This document shows positions 1-6,939 of a stretch of DNA of 25,462 nt, piece after piece. Source of the DNA: a virus; the IMG/VR virus record IMGVR_UViG_3300041403_000140, positions 1 to 25,462 of that record, one strand, 5' to 3'. Every line of letters starts with the position of its first letter. Within the stretch, counting starts at the first letter, position 1. The translations under genes were made by a program, and so were the position numbers. The notes under the pieces are model-generated. The model saw only the letters and a program-made list of their open reading frames with translations. It was not told where the DNA came from and did not search any database.

Positions 1-348
1 TTCATACTGCTGAAAATATTTATGTCCAAAAATCAATAAACCATAATTAGAATTGATTTCACCGTGTTTATTTGCAGTGTATTGCCAAGCTTCTGGTGGT
101 GCTTTATCTTTCGGATGATTTGGCAACCGATAGATATCATTGATATTAGTTGATTGAGAATAATACCAAGCAATCTCATCATCAATATAGTCCTGATTGG
201 GAGTACCAAAGATAGATGGCTCATCTGCTAGAAATGAAGCACCAATCAATTCAATTGTTTTCATGCCAGTTTTATCGATTGTAAACGCTTCATCTTTTAG
301 TTCGTCAATAAAGAATCGACGGATATCACTTACGGTGTATATTCGCAT
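1..348 (-). CDS. 42: dCMP hydroxymethylase, T4 gp42-like (N-terminal 116 residues; rest lies outside the window)
   Basis: The protein starts at the ATG at 348-346, behind a strong GGAGAGAG ribosome site, and runs off the left edge with no stop. The visible 116 residues match T4 gp42 closely: DKTGMKTIELIGASF, then ADEPSIFG, and near residue 100 GEINSNYG, the phosphate/nucleotide-binding neighbourhood of the thymidylate synthase fold. In T4 this enzyme uses methylene-tetrahydrofolate to turn dCMP into 5-hydroxymethyl-dCMP, so that phage DNA carries hydroxymethylcytosine. The start overlaps the end of the upstream nucleotidyltransferase gene by 23 nt. The catalytic cysteine and the residue that separates hydroxymethylases from thymidylate synthases lie outside the window, so the hydroxymethylase assignment rests on overall similarity to gp42. 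Confidence 0.85.
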   Translation of the reverse strand, partial: MRIYTVSDIRRFFIDELKDEAFTIDKTGMKTIELIGASFLADEPSIFGTPNQDYIDDEIAWYYSQSTNINDIYRLPNHPKDKAPPEAWQYTANKHGEINSNYGLLIFGHKYFQQYE

Positions 349-748
349 CTGCTACTCTCTCCCTCAAATCACTAGACGAGAACCGGTGGTCTCGCTTGTT
401 AAAGTAAAGTTCAATACCACGATTACGGCATTCATCTTTACCGGTAAAATCTTTTTGACGATACTCTTCGCCAAGTATCCGTATATTAATTGGATACATG
501 TTTATTATATCAAGTAAATCGGCTTCTGTACAATAAATAAGCACTTCATCGACATATTTTATTGCAGCCAATTGAGCCTGTCTTTCAACGATACTTTGAA
601 CAGGCGCATTCTTTTCTTTACGATCAAGAGTCGGATCAACCTGTAGAGCACAAATTAAGTAGTCACATTGAGATTTTGCTTCTCTCAACATGGCGATATG
701 ACCTGCGTGTAACAGATCAAATGTTGATGCAGTTAATCCGATTCTCAT
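326..748 (-). CDS. TagD-like cytidylyl/nucleotidyltransferase
   Basis: This 140-residue protein belongs to the small HIGH-type nucleotidyltransferases that activate glycerol-3-phosphate or sugar phosphates as CDP or ADP derivatives. The N-terminal TASTFDLLHAGH carries the nucleotide-binding HxGH motif (HAGH, residues 14-17). Residues 56-69 (RQAQL..IKYVDEV) match the family core, and RFSSSDLR at 122-129 takes the place of the C-terminal ISTTxxR motif. The ATG at 748 is preferred over an upstream in-frame ATG at 781 because it overlaps the previous stop as TAATG and keeps the motif close to the N-terminus, as in relatives. It lies directly upstream of the dCMP hydroxymethylase gene. Its substrate cannot be read from sequence; making an activated group for surface sugars or for DNA modification is inference. 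Confidence 0.8.
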   Translation of the reverse strand: MRIGLTASTFDLLHAGHIAMLREAKSQCDYLICALQVDPTLDRKEKNAPVQSIVERQAQLAAIKYVDEVLIYCTEADLLDIINMYPINIRILGEEYRQKDFTGKDECRNRGIELYFNKRDHRFSSSDLRERVADANIHRK

Positions 749-1041
749 TATGTCACTAATCCTGAAGTTGTTTTCTGCCAACCACTAGCGATCTGATCAT
801 TTGTTCTTAAAATATAAAGGATAGAGTTAGTTGAAAAGACGAAGTCTCCATTTGGTTGTTCACCTGTCATACTAATTCCTGGTACAAATCCGATAGTTAC
901 GCCAGTAGCAGATTCTTGTGGAGATACCATACGAGGTTTATAGATCGTGACAGTACCTTCACTCTTACCTTTGTATCGGCCAATTACTTCAGCACCATTC
1001 AAAAGTACGAGAGTAACAATATCATTTTCTTGGTAATTCAT
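748..1041 (-). CDS. Small conserved phage protein, possibly Sm-like fold
   Basis: This is a 97-residue protein. I favour the ATG at 1041 over one 12 nt upstream because it forms a TAATG junction with the preceding gene and has GGAA about 8 nt before it. The first half (VTLVLLNGAEVIGRYKG, then a strand-like stretch GTVTIYKP) looks like the strand-Gly-strand start of a small Sm-type beta barrel. The second half alternates hydrophobic residues and ends in a Gly/Thr-rich tail. A similar N-terminal arrangement occurs in the protein at 16715-17170. No enzymatic motif is visible and its function is unknown. The fold is inferred by eye from residue pattern only. Confidence 0.7.
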   Translation of the reverse strand: MNYQENDIVTLVLLNGAEVIGRYKGKSEGTVTIYKPRMVSPQESATGVTIGFVPGISMTGEQPNGDFVFSTNSILYILRTNDQIASGWQKTTSGLVT

Positions 1042-1247
1042 TAAACATTCCATTCCGTTTGTTCTTCAATTGCGTGTTGACTACATTGTATATAGTCACG
1101 ATCTTCTTCAGACAAGACAGACCAAAACTTACTGACTGTCGCAATATGTTCCGATACGACTTCTGGACGTTGTAGATGATAATTCTTTTCCATCCACATC
1201 TGAAGGATGTCCATACGTTGATTAATCTTTTCTCTAAGTTCAGCCAT
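1041..1247 (-). CDS. Small conserved hypothetical protein (68 aa)
   Basis: This is a 68-residue protein beginning MAELREKINQRMDI. The start at 1247 overlaps the cupin stop codon as TAATG; the frame stays open upstream, but only through coding sequence of the cupin gene. The protein looks fully alpha-helical and has a charged C-terminus rich in Glu and Gln. The two Met-Trp and Phe-Trp clusters (MWMEK, FWSVL) would sit on helical faces. I recognise no catalytic motif. Similar small proteins occur among early genes of T4-like marine phages, but no function is known to me. Translation probably depends on coupling to the cupin gene, because only a weak GGAAAG lies upstream. Confidence 0.7.
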   Translation of the reverse strand: MAELREKINQRMDILQMWMEKNYHLQRPEVVSEHIATVSKFWSVLSEEDRDYIQCSQHAIEEQTEWNV

Positions 1248-1585
1248 TAGTGATTGCGCTTTCCATCGAAGACACAAACAAAGTAGCATCCGTGCGGACC
1301 TGCGTGTACTCGATGGAACCATCCGTCAGGAATCAAAACAACATCACCTTCTTTTACATTGATGAAGAATGTAAATAAATGATTATCGAGTTCCATTTTA
1401 CCAGAGCCTTTAACAAAGTAATAGACTTCTTCTTGACCAGCATGAGCATGACCACTTGTAGACTTACCGGCATATAAGTCAGTGCTGCTTACGATAAGAT
1501 TATTTAGTGTCTTGTTGTCAACTACTCTATAGCGATCGTCTTCTTTGACGACTTCACCACCGATATCGTTAATATTAATTAACAT
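1247..1585 (-). CDS. Cupin-domain protein
   Basis: This 112-residue single-domain cupin shows both conserved motifs. Motif 1 is GHAHAGQEEVYYFVKGSG at residues 45-62, with metal ligands H46, H48 and a Glu at 52/53. Motif 2 is DVVLIPDGWFHRVHA at 81-95, with ligand H91. The set of three His and one Glu predicts a bound divalent metal. Small cupins act as dioxygenases, sugar isomerases or ligand-binding proteins, and the sequence does not decide between these. A GGAG site lies 7 nt before the ATG, and the gene overlaps the upstream DUF1599-like gene by 11 nt. The position among nucleotide-modifying genes suggests a role in nucleotide or sugar chemistry; this is inference. Confidence 0.8.
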   Translation of the reverse strand: MLININDIGGEVVKEDDRYRVVDNKTLNNLIVSSTDLYAGKSTSGHAHAGQEEVYYFVKGSGKMELDNHLFTFFINVKEGDVVLIPDGWFHRVHAGPHGCYFVCVFDGKRNH

Positions 1586-1922
1586 TGTTAGTCTCCACTG
1601 GACGATTTAGAAAATCACGATCTGGCTTTTGACCTTCCATTTCACCTGCAAGATAAGCTGCGAAGAAAGAAGCATAGTTAATGAGATCAATACAAGAATC
1701 TTCGAGTGATTCAAAGTTTATACCATAGTCTGGATCTTTTTCCATTGCTTCCATGACAGACTGCATACGAAGAACTTTGGCATGCATTGTATCGAGAATA
1801 GTGGAACAACCACGGACATAATAGTCTGCTTGTTTGATTCGTGAGTTTGGATTCTGATAATCAGAAGATTTCTTGTTTTGGATTTCAGCTGCACGCTGAA
1901 GAACTTTAAGAGAATATTTCAT
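1575..1922 (-). CDS. DUF1599-like (Nmad1-type) nucleotide-modification-associated protein
   Basis: This is a 115-residue helical protein. KKSSDYQNPNS at about residues 21-31 and the later stretch with NFESLEDSCIDLINYA resemble the DUF1599 family, described as a nucleotide-modification-associated domain and distantly related in pattern to all-alpha NTP pyrophosphatases. The likely acidic patch is E-x2-ED-x3-D. The start at 1922 is chosen because GGAG lies 7 nt upstream and it overlaps the preceding stop as ATGA; an ATG at 1934 has no ribosome site. Its neighbours are a cupin and, further downstream, a nucleotidyltransferase and dCMP hydroxymethylase, which fits a role in nucleotide metabolism. 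The exact reaction is not known. Confidence 0.65.
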   Translation of the reverse strand: MKYSLKVLQRAAEIQNKKSSDYQNPNSRIKQADYYVRGCSTILDTMHAKVLRMQSVMEAMEKDPDYGINFESLEDSCIDLINYASFFAAYLAGEMEGQKPDRDFLNRPVETNNVN

Positions 1923-2482
1923 GCTGCGCTCCATGCTTGTTGTGCTGCATCCATTGCTTTTTCCATGAATGCAGACTCTAATTTTTCTTTTATCTCTAAC
2001 ATTTCTTCTGTATTCAGATTTGGAATTAAAGACAAAATTCTATCTTTACTACCAGAATTACCACCAGATGCTCCAGCCCAAGCAAACTTAGCACCAAATT
2101 TTTCTTTGGTAGTATTTTGAATCTCAGTTTCAAATTCTTTAATTTGTTTTGGACTAAGATCTTCGTCTAAACAAAGATACCTAATTAGATAGTCATCTAA
2201 ATTTAAGTCATTGTTTCGCATATAAACACCACACCCATGACTACCATTAGGTTGTCTAATACTTACTGTTCTATACCAAACATCTTTTGAAGAACCACTA
2301 TAACCAATATCTTCATGAATTAATTGATCACCAATCTTATCTTTGTTGTCTTTGTGAAAGACTTGATAAACAGCTTTCAAATATTCGCGGTTACTACTAG
2401 CACTAGGGTTATCGCCCTTACCGATTTGAGATACCGGTATTTCAATAATATCTATGATTCGATCATCATTTACTGTAAGCAT
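1919..2482 (-). CDS. Hypothetical protein (187 aa)
   Basis: I do not recognise this 187-residue protein. It has a good ribosome site (GAGGAGA) before its ATG and overlaps the next gene as ATGA. The N-terminal 60 residues contain DIIEIPVSQIGKG and a polar, basic stretch. The middle (about 65-100) has possible beta strands around VWYRTVSIRQ and CGVYMRN. Residues 137-147 form a Gly/Ser-rich linker (AGASGGNSGS), followed by a charged C-terminal helical segment ending AAQQAWSAA. No transmembrane segment or catalytic motif stands out. Codon use and AT content match the neighbouring phage genes. Confidence 0.65.
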   Translation of the reverse strand: MLTVNDDRIIDIIEIPVSQIGKGDNPSASSNREYLKAVYQVFHKDNKDKIGDQLIHEDIGYSGSSKDVWYRTVSIRQPNGSHGCGVYMRNNDLNLDDYLIRYLCLDEDLSPKQIKEFETEIQNTTKEKFGAKFAWAGASGGNSGSKDRILSLIPNLNTEEMLEIKEKLESAFMEKAMDAAQQAWSAA

Positions 2483-2494
2483 TACGCATTCTCC

Positions 2495-2677
2495 TCAAGG
2501 ATCCAATGGATCCATAACATAGACGTTGCGTTCGCCAATGCGATCCCAGTAGTCAGTCTCTTTCAACAGACGGATACCCTCTGCACGAGCAGCATCACGT
2601 GATTCGGCTTGAACTTTATATTCAATAGTCATATACGCAACAGGACCATATTCGCCCCAAACAAGATAGGTTTTCAT
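2495..2677 (-). CDS. Small hypothetical protein (60 aa)
   Basis: This 60-residue protein begins MKTYLVWGEYGP. The ATG at 2677 is chosen over one 15 nt upstream because GAGGAGA sits 7 nt before it. It has an alternating strand pattern (TYLVWG, AYMTIEYKVQA), then a helix rich in Ala and Arg (RDAARAEGIRLL), and ends NVYVMDPLDP. It could be a small alpha-beta fold, but I cannot assign a function. A strong sigma70-type promoter lies directly upstream and predicts a 20-nt leader, so this is probably the first gene of the early transcript that runs on through the cupin, the nucleotidyltransferase and gp42. Confidence 0.7.
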   Translation of the reverse strand: MKTYLVWGEYGPVAYMTIEYKVQAESRDAARAEGIRLLKETDYWDRIGERNVYVMDPLDP

Positions 2678-2703
2678 TATATATCTCCTCAACTGTTAGA
2701 TAT

Positions 2704-2732
2704 ATTATATCAAAGTTTTTTTCATTTGTAAA
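2704..2732 (-). promoter_or_regulatory. Early sigma70-type promoter before the 60-aa gene
   Basis: On the minus strand TTTACA (2732-2727) is followed by 17 nt and TATAAT (2709-2704), with TG one base before the -10 box. Predicted +1 is near 2697, leaving a 20-nt leader that carries the ribosome site. Confidence 0.8.
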
Positions 2733-2748
2733 CAAAAAAGTTATCAAA

Positions 2749-3690
2749 TTATAAATTTTTATAAACGTATTCGAGAGCACGATCAGCTTCTTTATTAAGT
2801 GGACGATTCTTGTACCAGTTACCAGTGTCTTGGTCAAATTGTCGACATAGTTGAGAGATCTCGTCAGCAGTAATTGGATACTTATTACGTACCGCATTAC
2901 CGGCAGTGGCTACCATAATAGAATACATCTTGGCATACCAACCAGTTTTAGAAATAGCTTTGTATTCATTCGCAAGATGCTTTGGCCAGAACGGACAGTC
3001 ATGATAAGACGACCATTCAAAGCTGGCATCAAGATTATCTTTACGATATTGAACGATTTGTTCTTGTAGAGCTTCAGGCAAGCGATCAAAGAAGTTATTG
3101 AGGCTTGCTTTTTCTGGCATTGGATGCTTAAAGATTAACTCATCTGGATCAATAGCGTCACCGTCACGATTGCTGAATATAAAATTGTCAGCCATAATAT
3201 ATTTGCCAGGGATATAATACATGCGCGAGAAATCCTTAGTTTGTCGATCTCCGAGATCTCCAAGATCGGATTGGAGCGCGTACCAGAATTTTTGAATTCG
3301 ATCGGCTTGTACAGCTCTGGTAATTGGGAAGACCAACCTAAACTTAGGGTGATCAGCTTGTGAGCTGGCAGTACTATAGCAAACAAAACGATAACGAGAA
3401 AAACGGCTAAGTAAATCATCTTCTAGATCTCCTTCTGGTATCCAATCATCAACATCGACTGCACACCATCCAGTCCATTCAATAACATTATCATTCAATC
3501 TTGTTGTGCCTTTATTATATATCGCCGGTGACATCAATTGAGCGTCTTTTTTGCCTTTACGTTCAACTTCAGACAACTGATATAAAACACGTTCAAACGC
3601 ATTAAAATCTGCTAGATCAATACGCTTGTCAGTTTTAGTGTCAAATATATTATCAAAGAGCGTTAGGGAAATACCCTGTGTTATCGTCAT
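2749..3690 (-). CDS. Putative primase/primase-polymerase-like replication protein
   Basis: This 313-residue protein carries GWCAVDVDDW (about residues 74-83), a DxD pair in a hydrophobic strand. It is followed by RFVCYSTASSQ with PKFRLVFP (about 102-122) and DFSRMYYIPG (about 153-162). This sequence of features (DxD; a Ser/Thr-rich segment followed by a basic-hydrophobic strand; then D-x-SR-hydrophobic-Y-x-PG) is typical of the catalytic half of archaeo-eukaryotic-type primases and related plasmid and viral replication proteins. The C-terminal 100 residues are helical. The ATG at 3690 has AGGA 8 nt upstream and overlaps the MazG gene by 38 nt. T4 phages normally use gp61/gp41 for priming, so this may be an additional activity. 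No database comparison was possible. Confidence 0.45.
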   Translation of the reverse strand: MTITQGISLTLFDNIFDTKTDKRIDLADFNAFERVLYQLSEVERKGKKDAQLMSPAIYNKGTTRLNDNVIEWTGWCAVDVDDWIPEGDLEDDLLSRFSRYRFVCYSTASSQADHPKFRLVFPITRAVQADRIQKFWYALQSDLGDLGDRQTKDFSRMYYIPGKYIMADNFIFSNRDGDAIDPDELIFKHPMPEKASLNNFFDRLPEALQEQIVQYRKDNLDASFEWSSYHDCPFWPKHLANEYKAISKTGWYAKMYSIMVATAGNAVRNKYPITADEISQLCRQFDQDTGNWYKNRPLNKEADRALEYVYKNL

Positions 3691-4063
3691 GATCTGGTCC
3701 TGTCCATCCCTCAGGTTTAATCAAATCTGGAAGACCAAGCGGATTTGGACGTGATTCTTTTACGCCAGGTTGCTTAGCCATATTAGCACTATGAACTTCG
3801 TTCCAAGCTCGTTGAGCGTCAATACCGAAGGCGTCAAGTGTACCAATAGCTACCACACATAGATCGATCAAACCATCCACGATTTCTTGTGGATCTTGAT
3901 TGTCAATCGCGTTTTGTGTTTCATTGAGTTCTTCACGTAGAAAGTTCATACGAAACTCAAGAAACTTTGCTAGCTTTTCTTTGTCATCAATATTTTTGAT
4001 GATCCATTCGTGTACACCAAACTTGTAGTGCATATCCCAAATATCTTCGTGCCATTGTTTCAT
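3653..4063 (-). CDS. MazG-type nucleotide pyrophosphohydrolase
   Basis: This 136-residue all-alpha NTP pyrophosphohydrolase has the metal-binding pattern EExxE (E44, E45, E48) followed by ExxD (E60, D63) in FLREELNETQ and EIVDGLIDL. Such enzymes hydrolyse (d)NTPs to monophosphates and pyrophosphate; phage versions are thought to adjust nucleotide pools or lower alarmone levels in the host. The start at 4063 (MKQWHEDIWDMH) fits family length. Upstream in-frame ATGs at 4087 and 4120 lie at or beyond the promoter and lack ribosome sites. No Shine-Dalgarno sequence precedes 4063 either, and the predicted transcription start falls on the A of this ATG (see findings). The C-terminal 40 residues are Pro/Gly-rich and probably flexible. 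Confidence 0.8.
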   Translation of the reverse strand: MKQWHEDIWDMHYKFGVHEWIIKNIDDKEKLAKFLEFRMNFLREELNETQNAIDNQDPQEIVDGLIDLCVVAIGTLDAFGIDAQRAWNEVHSANMAKQPGVKESRPNPLGLPDLIKPEGWTGPDHDDNTGYFPNAL

Positions 4064-4069
4064 AATATT

Positions 4070-4098
4070 ATTATATCCTATTTTAGTCATTTTGTAAA
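4070..4098 (-). promoter_or_regulatory. Early sigma70-type promoter before the MazG gene
   Basis: TTTACA (4098-4093), a 17-nt spacer and TATAAT (4075-4070) lie on the minus strand. Counting 7 nt from the last T of the -10 box places +1 at 4063, the first base of the MazG start codon. Confidence 0.75.
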
Positions 4099-4103
4099 CA
4101 GTT

Positions 4104-6593
4104 TTATGCGAAAAAATCATCTAAACTTGCGACTGGTTCTGGATGCCAACCAATCGAGTCAAGAATCAGTTTGAGTGGTTCTACAAAAGTCTTGTCAAAT
4201 TGTAGATCATAGTCTATATAGTGGTCGAGTTTGAGTTCAGGTGGAAGAACTTCTGGAAACGCGATCACATTCTCTTGAATTGGATTTGGCATTTTCATAT
4301 AACAGAATTTGATTCGATTCGCATTTTGAATAAGCTCGTATTTCTTTGTGAGCTTGTTGTCCTTGCATAGCTTGTTATAGAGGAGACTACCGCGAACATG
4401 AATAGGCGATCCCTTCTTGTATATAGACTTCCGATCTGACCAGTCAGTAATATTCGAGACCGAACGCGGGAATGCAATTTTTTCAGCAGGAAGAGACTTG
4501 AATTCTGTCTTGAAGTCTTTGATATAAGCCTGTGTGTCATCTTCAGATCCAGATATGATGATCTTAAATATCTCCTTAAACTTATCTCGGCATACTTCGG
4601 GTGTTGAGCTTTTAATCGCTTCAATACCCATGATCTTGAGTTTTGGTTCAGCATATTGAACACCTTCAGAGTTATGTACATTTAAGATATAGCGCTTTTT
4701 AGCGGTCCATATACCACGATCAGCAATTACCTCACGCCCCATTTCAAGACGGTCTTTATAACAATTCATACGAGTAAAGAGTTTCTCATAAGCTTCTTTA
4801 ATCTTTGGCTCAACATGAGTACGACAAATACCATCGAGGAAATTGACTGGATTTTTTGGTTCAAACTTTTCAACCATTGGACCAAAGTTAACATAAAGCG
4901 AATCAGTATCGATTGCGATAACATAGTCAACATCTTCGGTCTTAAGTAATTCGTTCATGTACTCATTCACTGCACGTTCAGCCCACTTGATAGCGAGCTG
5001 GCCAGTAAGAGTTATGCCTTCAGCAAGACGAAGATCGAAATACTTAAAGTACTGATTACCGAGCGCGCCGTAAAGAGAGTTCATCAGATACTTAATAGCC
5101 ATTTGCTGGTTTTTCAGTTTGTTGATTTCTTTTTCAAGTTCAACTGTCTTTTCTTGTTGTTCCGCAGTCTCAGCAGCCAACATCATCTTCTTAATTGACT
5201 TACGATCATCATAGTAGTCGATAATAATATTAGGAATAACACCATCGACTTTCTTTGTATACGTGGATCCGTTAGCGGCAACACAGCAATCATCAGTAAA
5301 ATCTGGAGCATTCATATAGTACTCGACACCAGAAGCTTCGGCTTGACTAATCAGAGTTTCAGTACTCATATTCCATTGGACAATAATGTTTGGATACAGA
5401 GAATTTAAATCAAACGAAACTACCCAGTCATGAGCACCGACATGCGGTTCTTTGACATAACCGCCAGCAAACTTAGACTTACCGTGATCAGGGACAAAGG
5501 CTGGTGGCATACGCTTTTCAGAATGTAGCTTACGATAGATGATTGATTCCCAAATATTTGTAACACCAAACGTGTCACTATAGTTGACACCACCCCGATA
5601 AGCCATAGTCATAGCTAAGGTAATCAATCCCATCTTCTCTTCAAGCCGTTCGATAAGTTCAACGTCTTTCATATTATAGTCGATATACTTTTGGAAGTCA
5701 TCTTTATAAAGATTCTTCAGAGAACCGGATTCTTCGTATGAAAGCTTTTTATCTCCAAGTACGACATAGGCAATATGATCCAGTTTATAAGATTCTTGCG
5801 GGCCATACGAATAACCGAACTTTTGAAAGAGTTCCATATAATCGAGTTGTTCGATACCCTTGATATCGTAAGCGTCTTCGGTACGACCACGGCGCGTGAT
5901 TTCACGATGATCGACCATACGCCAAGGAGAGTAATGTTTGATTTGTTCTACACCAAGAATCTTAGCAGTACGATTAATAAGGTATGGTACATCAAAGAAA
6001 CGAATATTCCAACCAGTGATCACGTCTGGAGTCTTATCTGGGTCAGACCAGAAGTCAAGAAATTTGGAGAGGAGTGAGGCTTCATCGCGACACCGATAAT
6101 AGCGAACTGGCTGAATCAAAGACTTGTTCATGTCAAAATCGCCATAACCCCAGACGTGATATAGCTTCGATTTACTTGACTTGTAAGTAATCGAAAGGAT
6201 ACGCTGGCTCGCTTCACGTGGATGTGGAAAGCCATCGTCATATTCAGTTTCAATATCAAAAGTACCAACATCAATACGCTCACGCTTGAACTCGATATCG
6301 CGTGGAAAGCGTTGAGTAATGTATTGGTGAATATAATTACGGTTGCCATAGATCTTACGACCAGCAACGTCTTTATTTGCTTCGAGCCAGTACTTGGCTT
6401 CTCTCATGTTTGGCTGTTCGACCCGCGCAATTTGTGCGCCGTCTAGACCAGTCCATCCTGTAGGTATTTTTGTTTGAGTGTAGAAAACAGGCTTGAACTC
6501 ATTATCTTTTCGATAGATTCGTTTGCCGTGTTGATTATAGCCGCGATATAGCATTGAATTACCATAGCGACAGACATTAGTATAAAAAGACAT
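4104..6593 (-). CDS. 43: DNA polymerase, family B, T4 gp43-like
   Basis: The replicative DNA polymerase with proofreading is complete at 829 residues, against about 898 in T4. Exonuclease motifs: ExoI DIET (113-116), ExoII NIRFFD (196-201), ExoIII YNMKD (306-310). Polymerase motifs: A SFDLNSLYPNI (393-403, metal ligand D395), B through KYLMNSLYG (501-509), C DTD (562-564), and KKRY at 632-635. The C-terminus SLDDFFA looks like the short hydrophobic tail that docks on the gp45 sliding clamp. GGAGGT precedes the ATG, and the gene has its own promoter with a 16-nt leader. In T4 regA and 43 are adjacent; here the Hsp20-lysozyme-IscA block lies between them. Confidence 0.97.
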   Translation of the reverse strand: MSFYTNVCRYGNSMLYRGYNQHGKRIYRKDNEFKPVFYTQTKIPTGWTGLDGAQIARVEQPNMREAKYWLEANKDVAGRKIYGNRNYIHQYITQRFPRDIEFKRERIDVGTFDIETEYDDGFPHPREASQRILSITYKSSKSKLYHVWGYGDFDMNKSLIQPVRYYRCRDEASLLSKFLDFWSDPDKTPDVITGWNIRFFDVPYLINRTAKILGVEQIKHYSPWRMVDHREITRRGRTEDAYDIKGIEQLDYMELFQKFGYSYGPQESYKLDHIAYVVLGDKKLSYEESGSLKNLYKDDFQKYIDYNMKDVELIERLEEKMGLITLAMTMAYRGGVNYSDTFGVTNIWESIIYRKLHSEKRMPPAFVPDHGKSKFAGGYVKEPHVGAHDWVVSFDLNSLYPNIIVQWNMSTETLISQAEASGVEYYMNAPDFTDDCCVAANGSTYTKKVDGVIPNIIIDYYDDRKSIKKMMLAAETAEQQEKTVELEKEINKLKNQQMAIKYLMNSLYGALGNQYFKYFDLRLAEGITLTGQLAIKWAERAVNEYMNELLKTEDVDYVIAIDTDSLYVNFGPMVEKFEPKNPVNFLDGICRTHVEPKIKEAYEKLFTRMNCYKDRLEMGREVIADRGIWTAKKRYILNVHNSEGVQYAEPKLKIMGIEAIKSSTPEVCRDKFKEIFKIIISGSEDDTQAYIKDFKTEFKSLPAEKIAFPRSVSNITDWSDRKSIYKKGSPIHVRGSLLYNKLCKDNKLTKKYELIQNANRIKFCYMKMPNPIQENVIAFPEVLPPELKLDHYIDYDLQFDKTFVEPLKLILDSIGWHPEPVASLDDFFA

Positions 6594-6615
6594 ATTACCT
6601 CCAAATTCATATATT

Positions 6616-6644
6616 ATTATATACTATTTGAGGACGTTTGTAAA
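6616..6644 (-). promoter_or_regulatory. Early sigma70-type promoter before gene 43
   Basis: TTTACA (6644-6639), a 17-nt spacer and TATAAT (6621-6616) lie on the minus strand between the IscA-like gene and gene 43. Predicted +1 is near 6609, giving a 16-nt leader with GGAGGT. Confidence 0.8.
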
Positions 6645-6657
6645 TAGGAAAAGTGAA

Positions 6658-6939
6658 TTAAACCGCAAAAGATTCGCCGCATCCACATGACGCAGTCGCA
6701 TTTGGATTTACTACTTTCAAGTAAGATCCGCCGAGCTCGTTAACGTAATCTATGGTACAACCAATGACAAACATTTCTGCCATTGGATCAAGTGCTAGAT
6801 TTTCTATAGTTGGTTCTTTGTCTGTGACATCCCAAACGTATTGGAATCCAGAGCAGCCACCACCTTTGACAGATAACCAAACATTTGGTTGTCCGACTTT
6901 GTTTAAATATTCTTTTGCTGATTCAGTGATTTCAATCAA
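6658..6939 (-). CDS. A-type Fe-S carrier protein (IscA/ErpA/SufA family)
   Basis: This 93-residue HesB-like protein carries the three conserved cysteines: C29 in GGGCSGF and C85/C87 in SCGCGESF. These proteins bind an Fe-S cluster or iron and pass it to apoproteins. The N-terminus IEITESAKEYL matches the family, so the start is almost certainly the TTG at 6939, which overlaps the upstream oxygenase gene by 8 nt. No ATG or GTG fits, and no ribosome site is visible, so translation probably relies on coupling. Its placement directly after an Fe(II)-dependent oxygenase-like gene suggests metal or cluster supply to phage or host enzymes; that link is inference. Confidence 0.85.
   Translation of the reverse strand: MIEITESAKEYLNKVGQPNVWLSVKGGGCSGFQYVWDVTDKEPTIENLALDPMAEMFVIGCTIDYVNELGGSYLKVVNPNATASCGCGESFAV

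Noticed and set aside
326-517. Plus-strand open frame at 197-517 at the left edge
   Set aside because: It lies opposite the well-supported nucleotidyltransferase and gp42 genes and shows no coding signals of its own.
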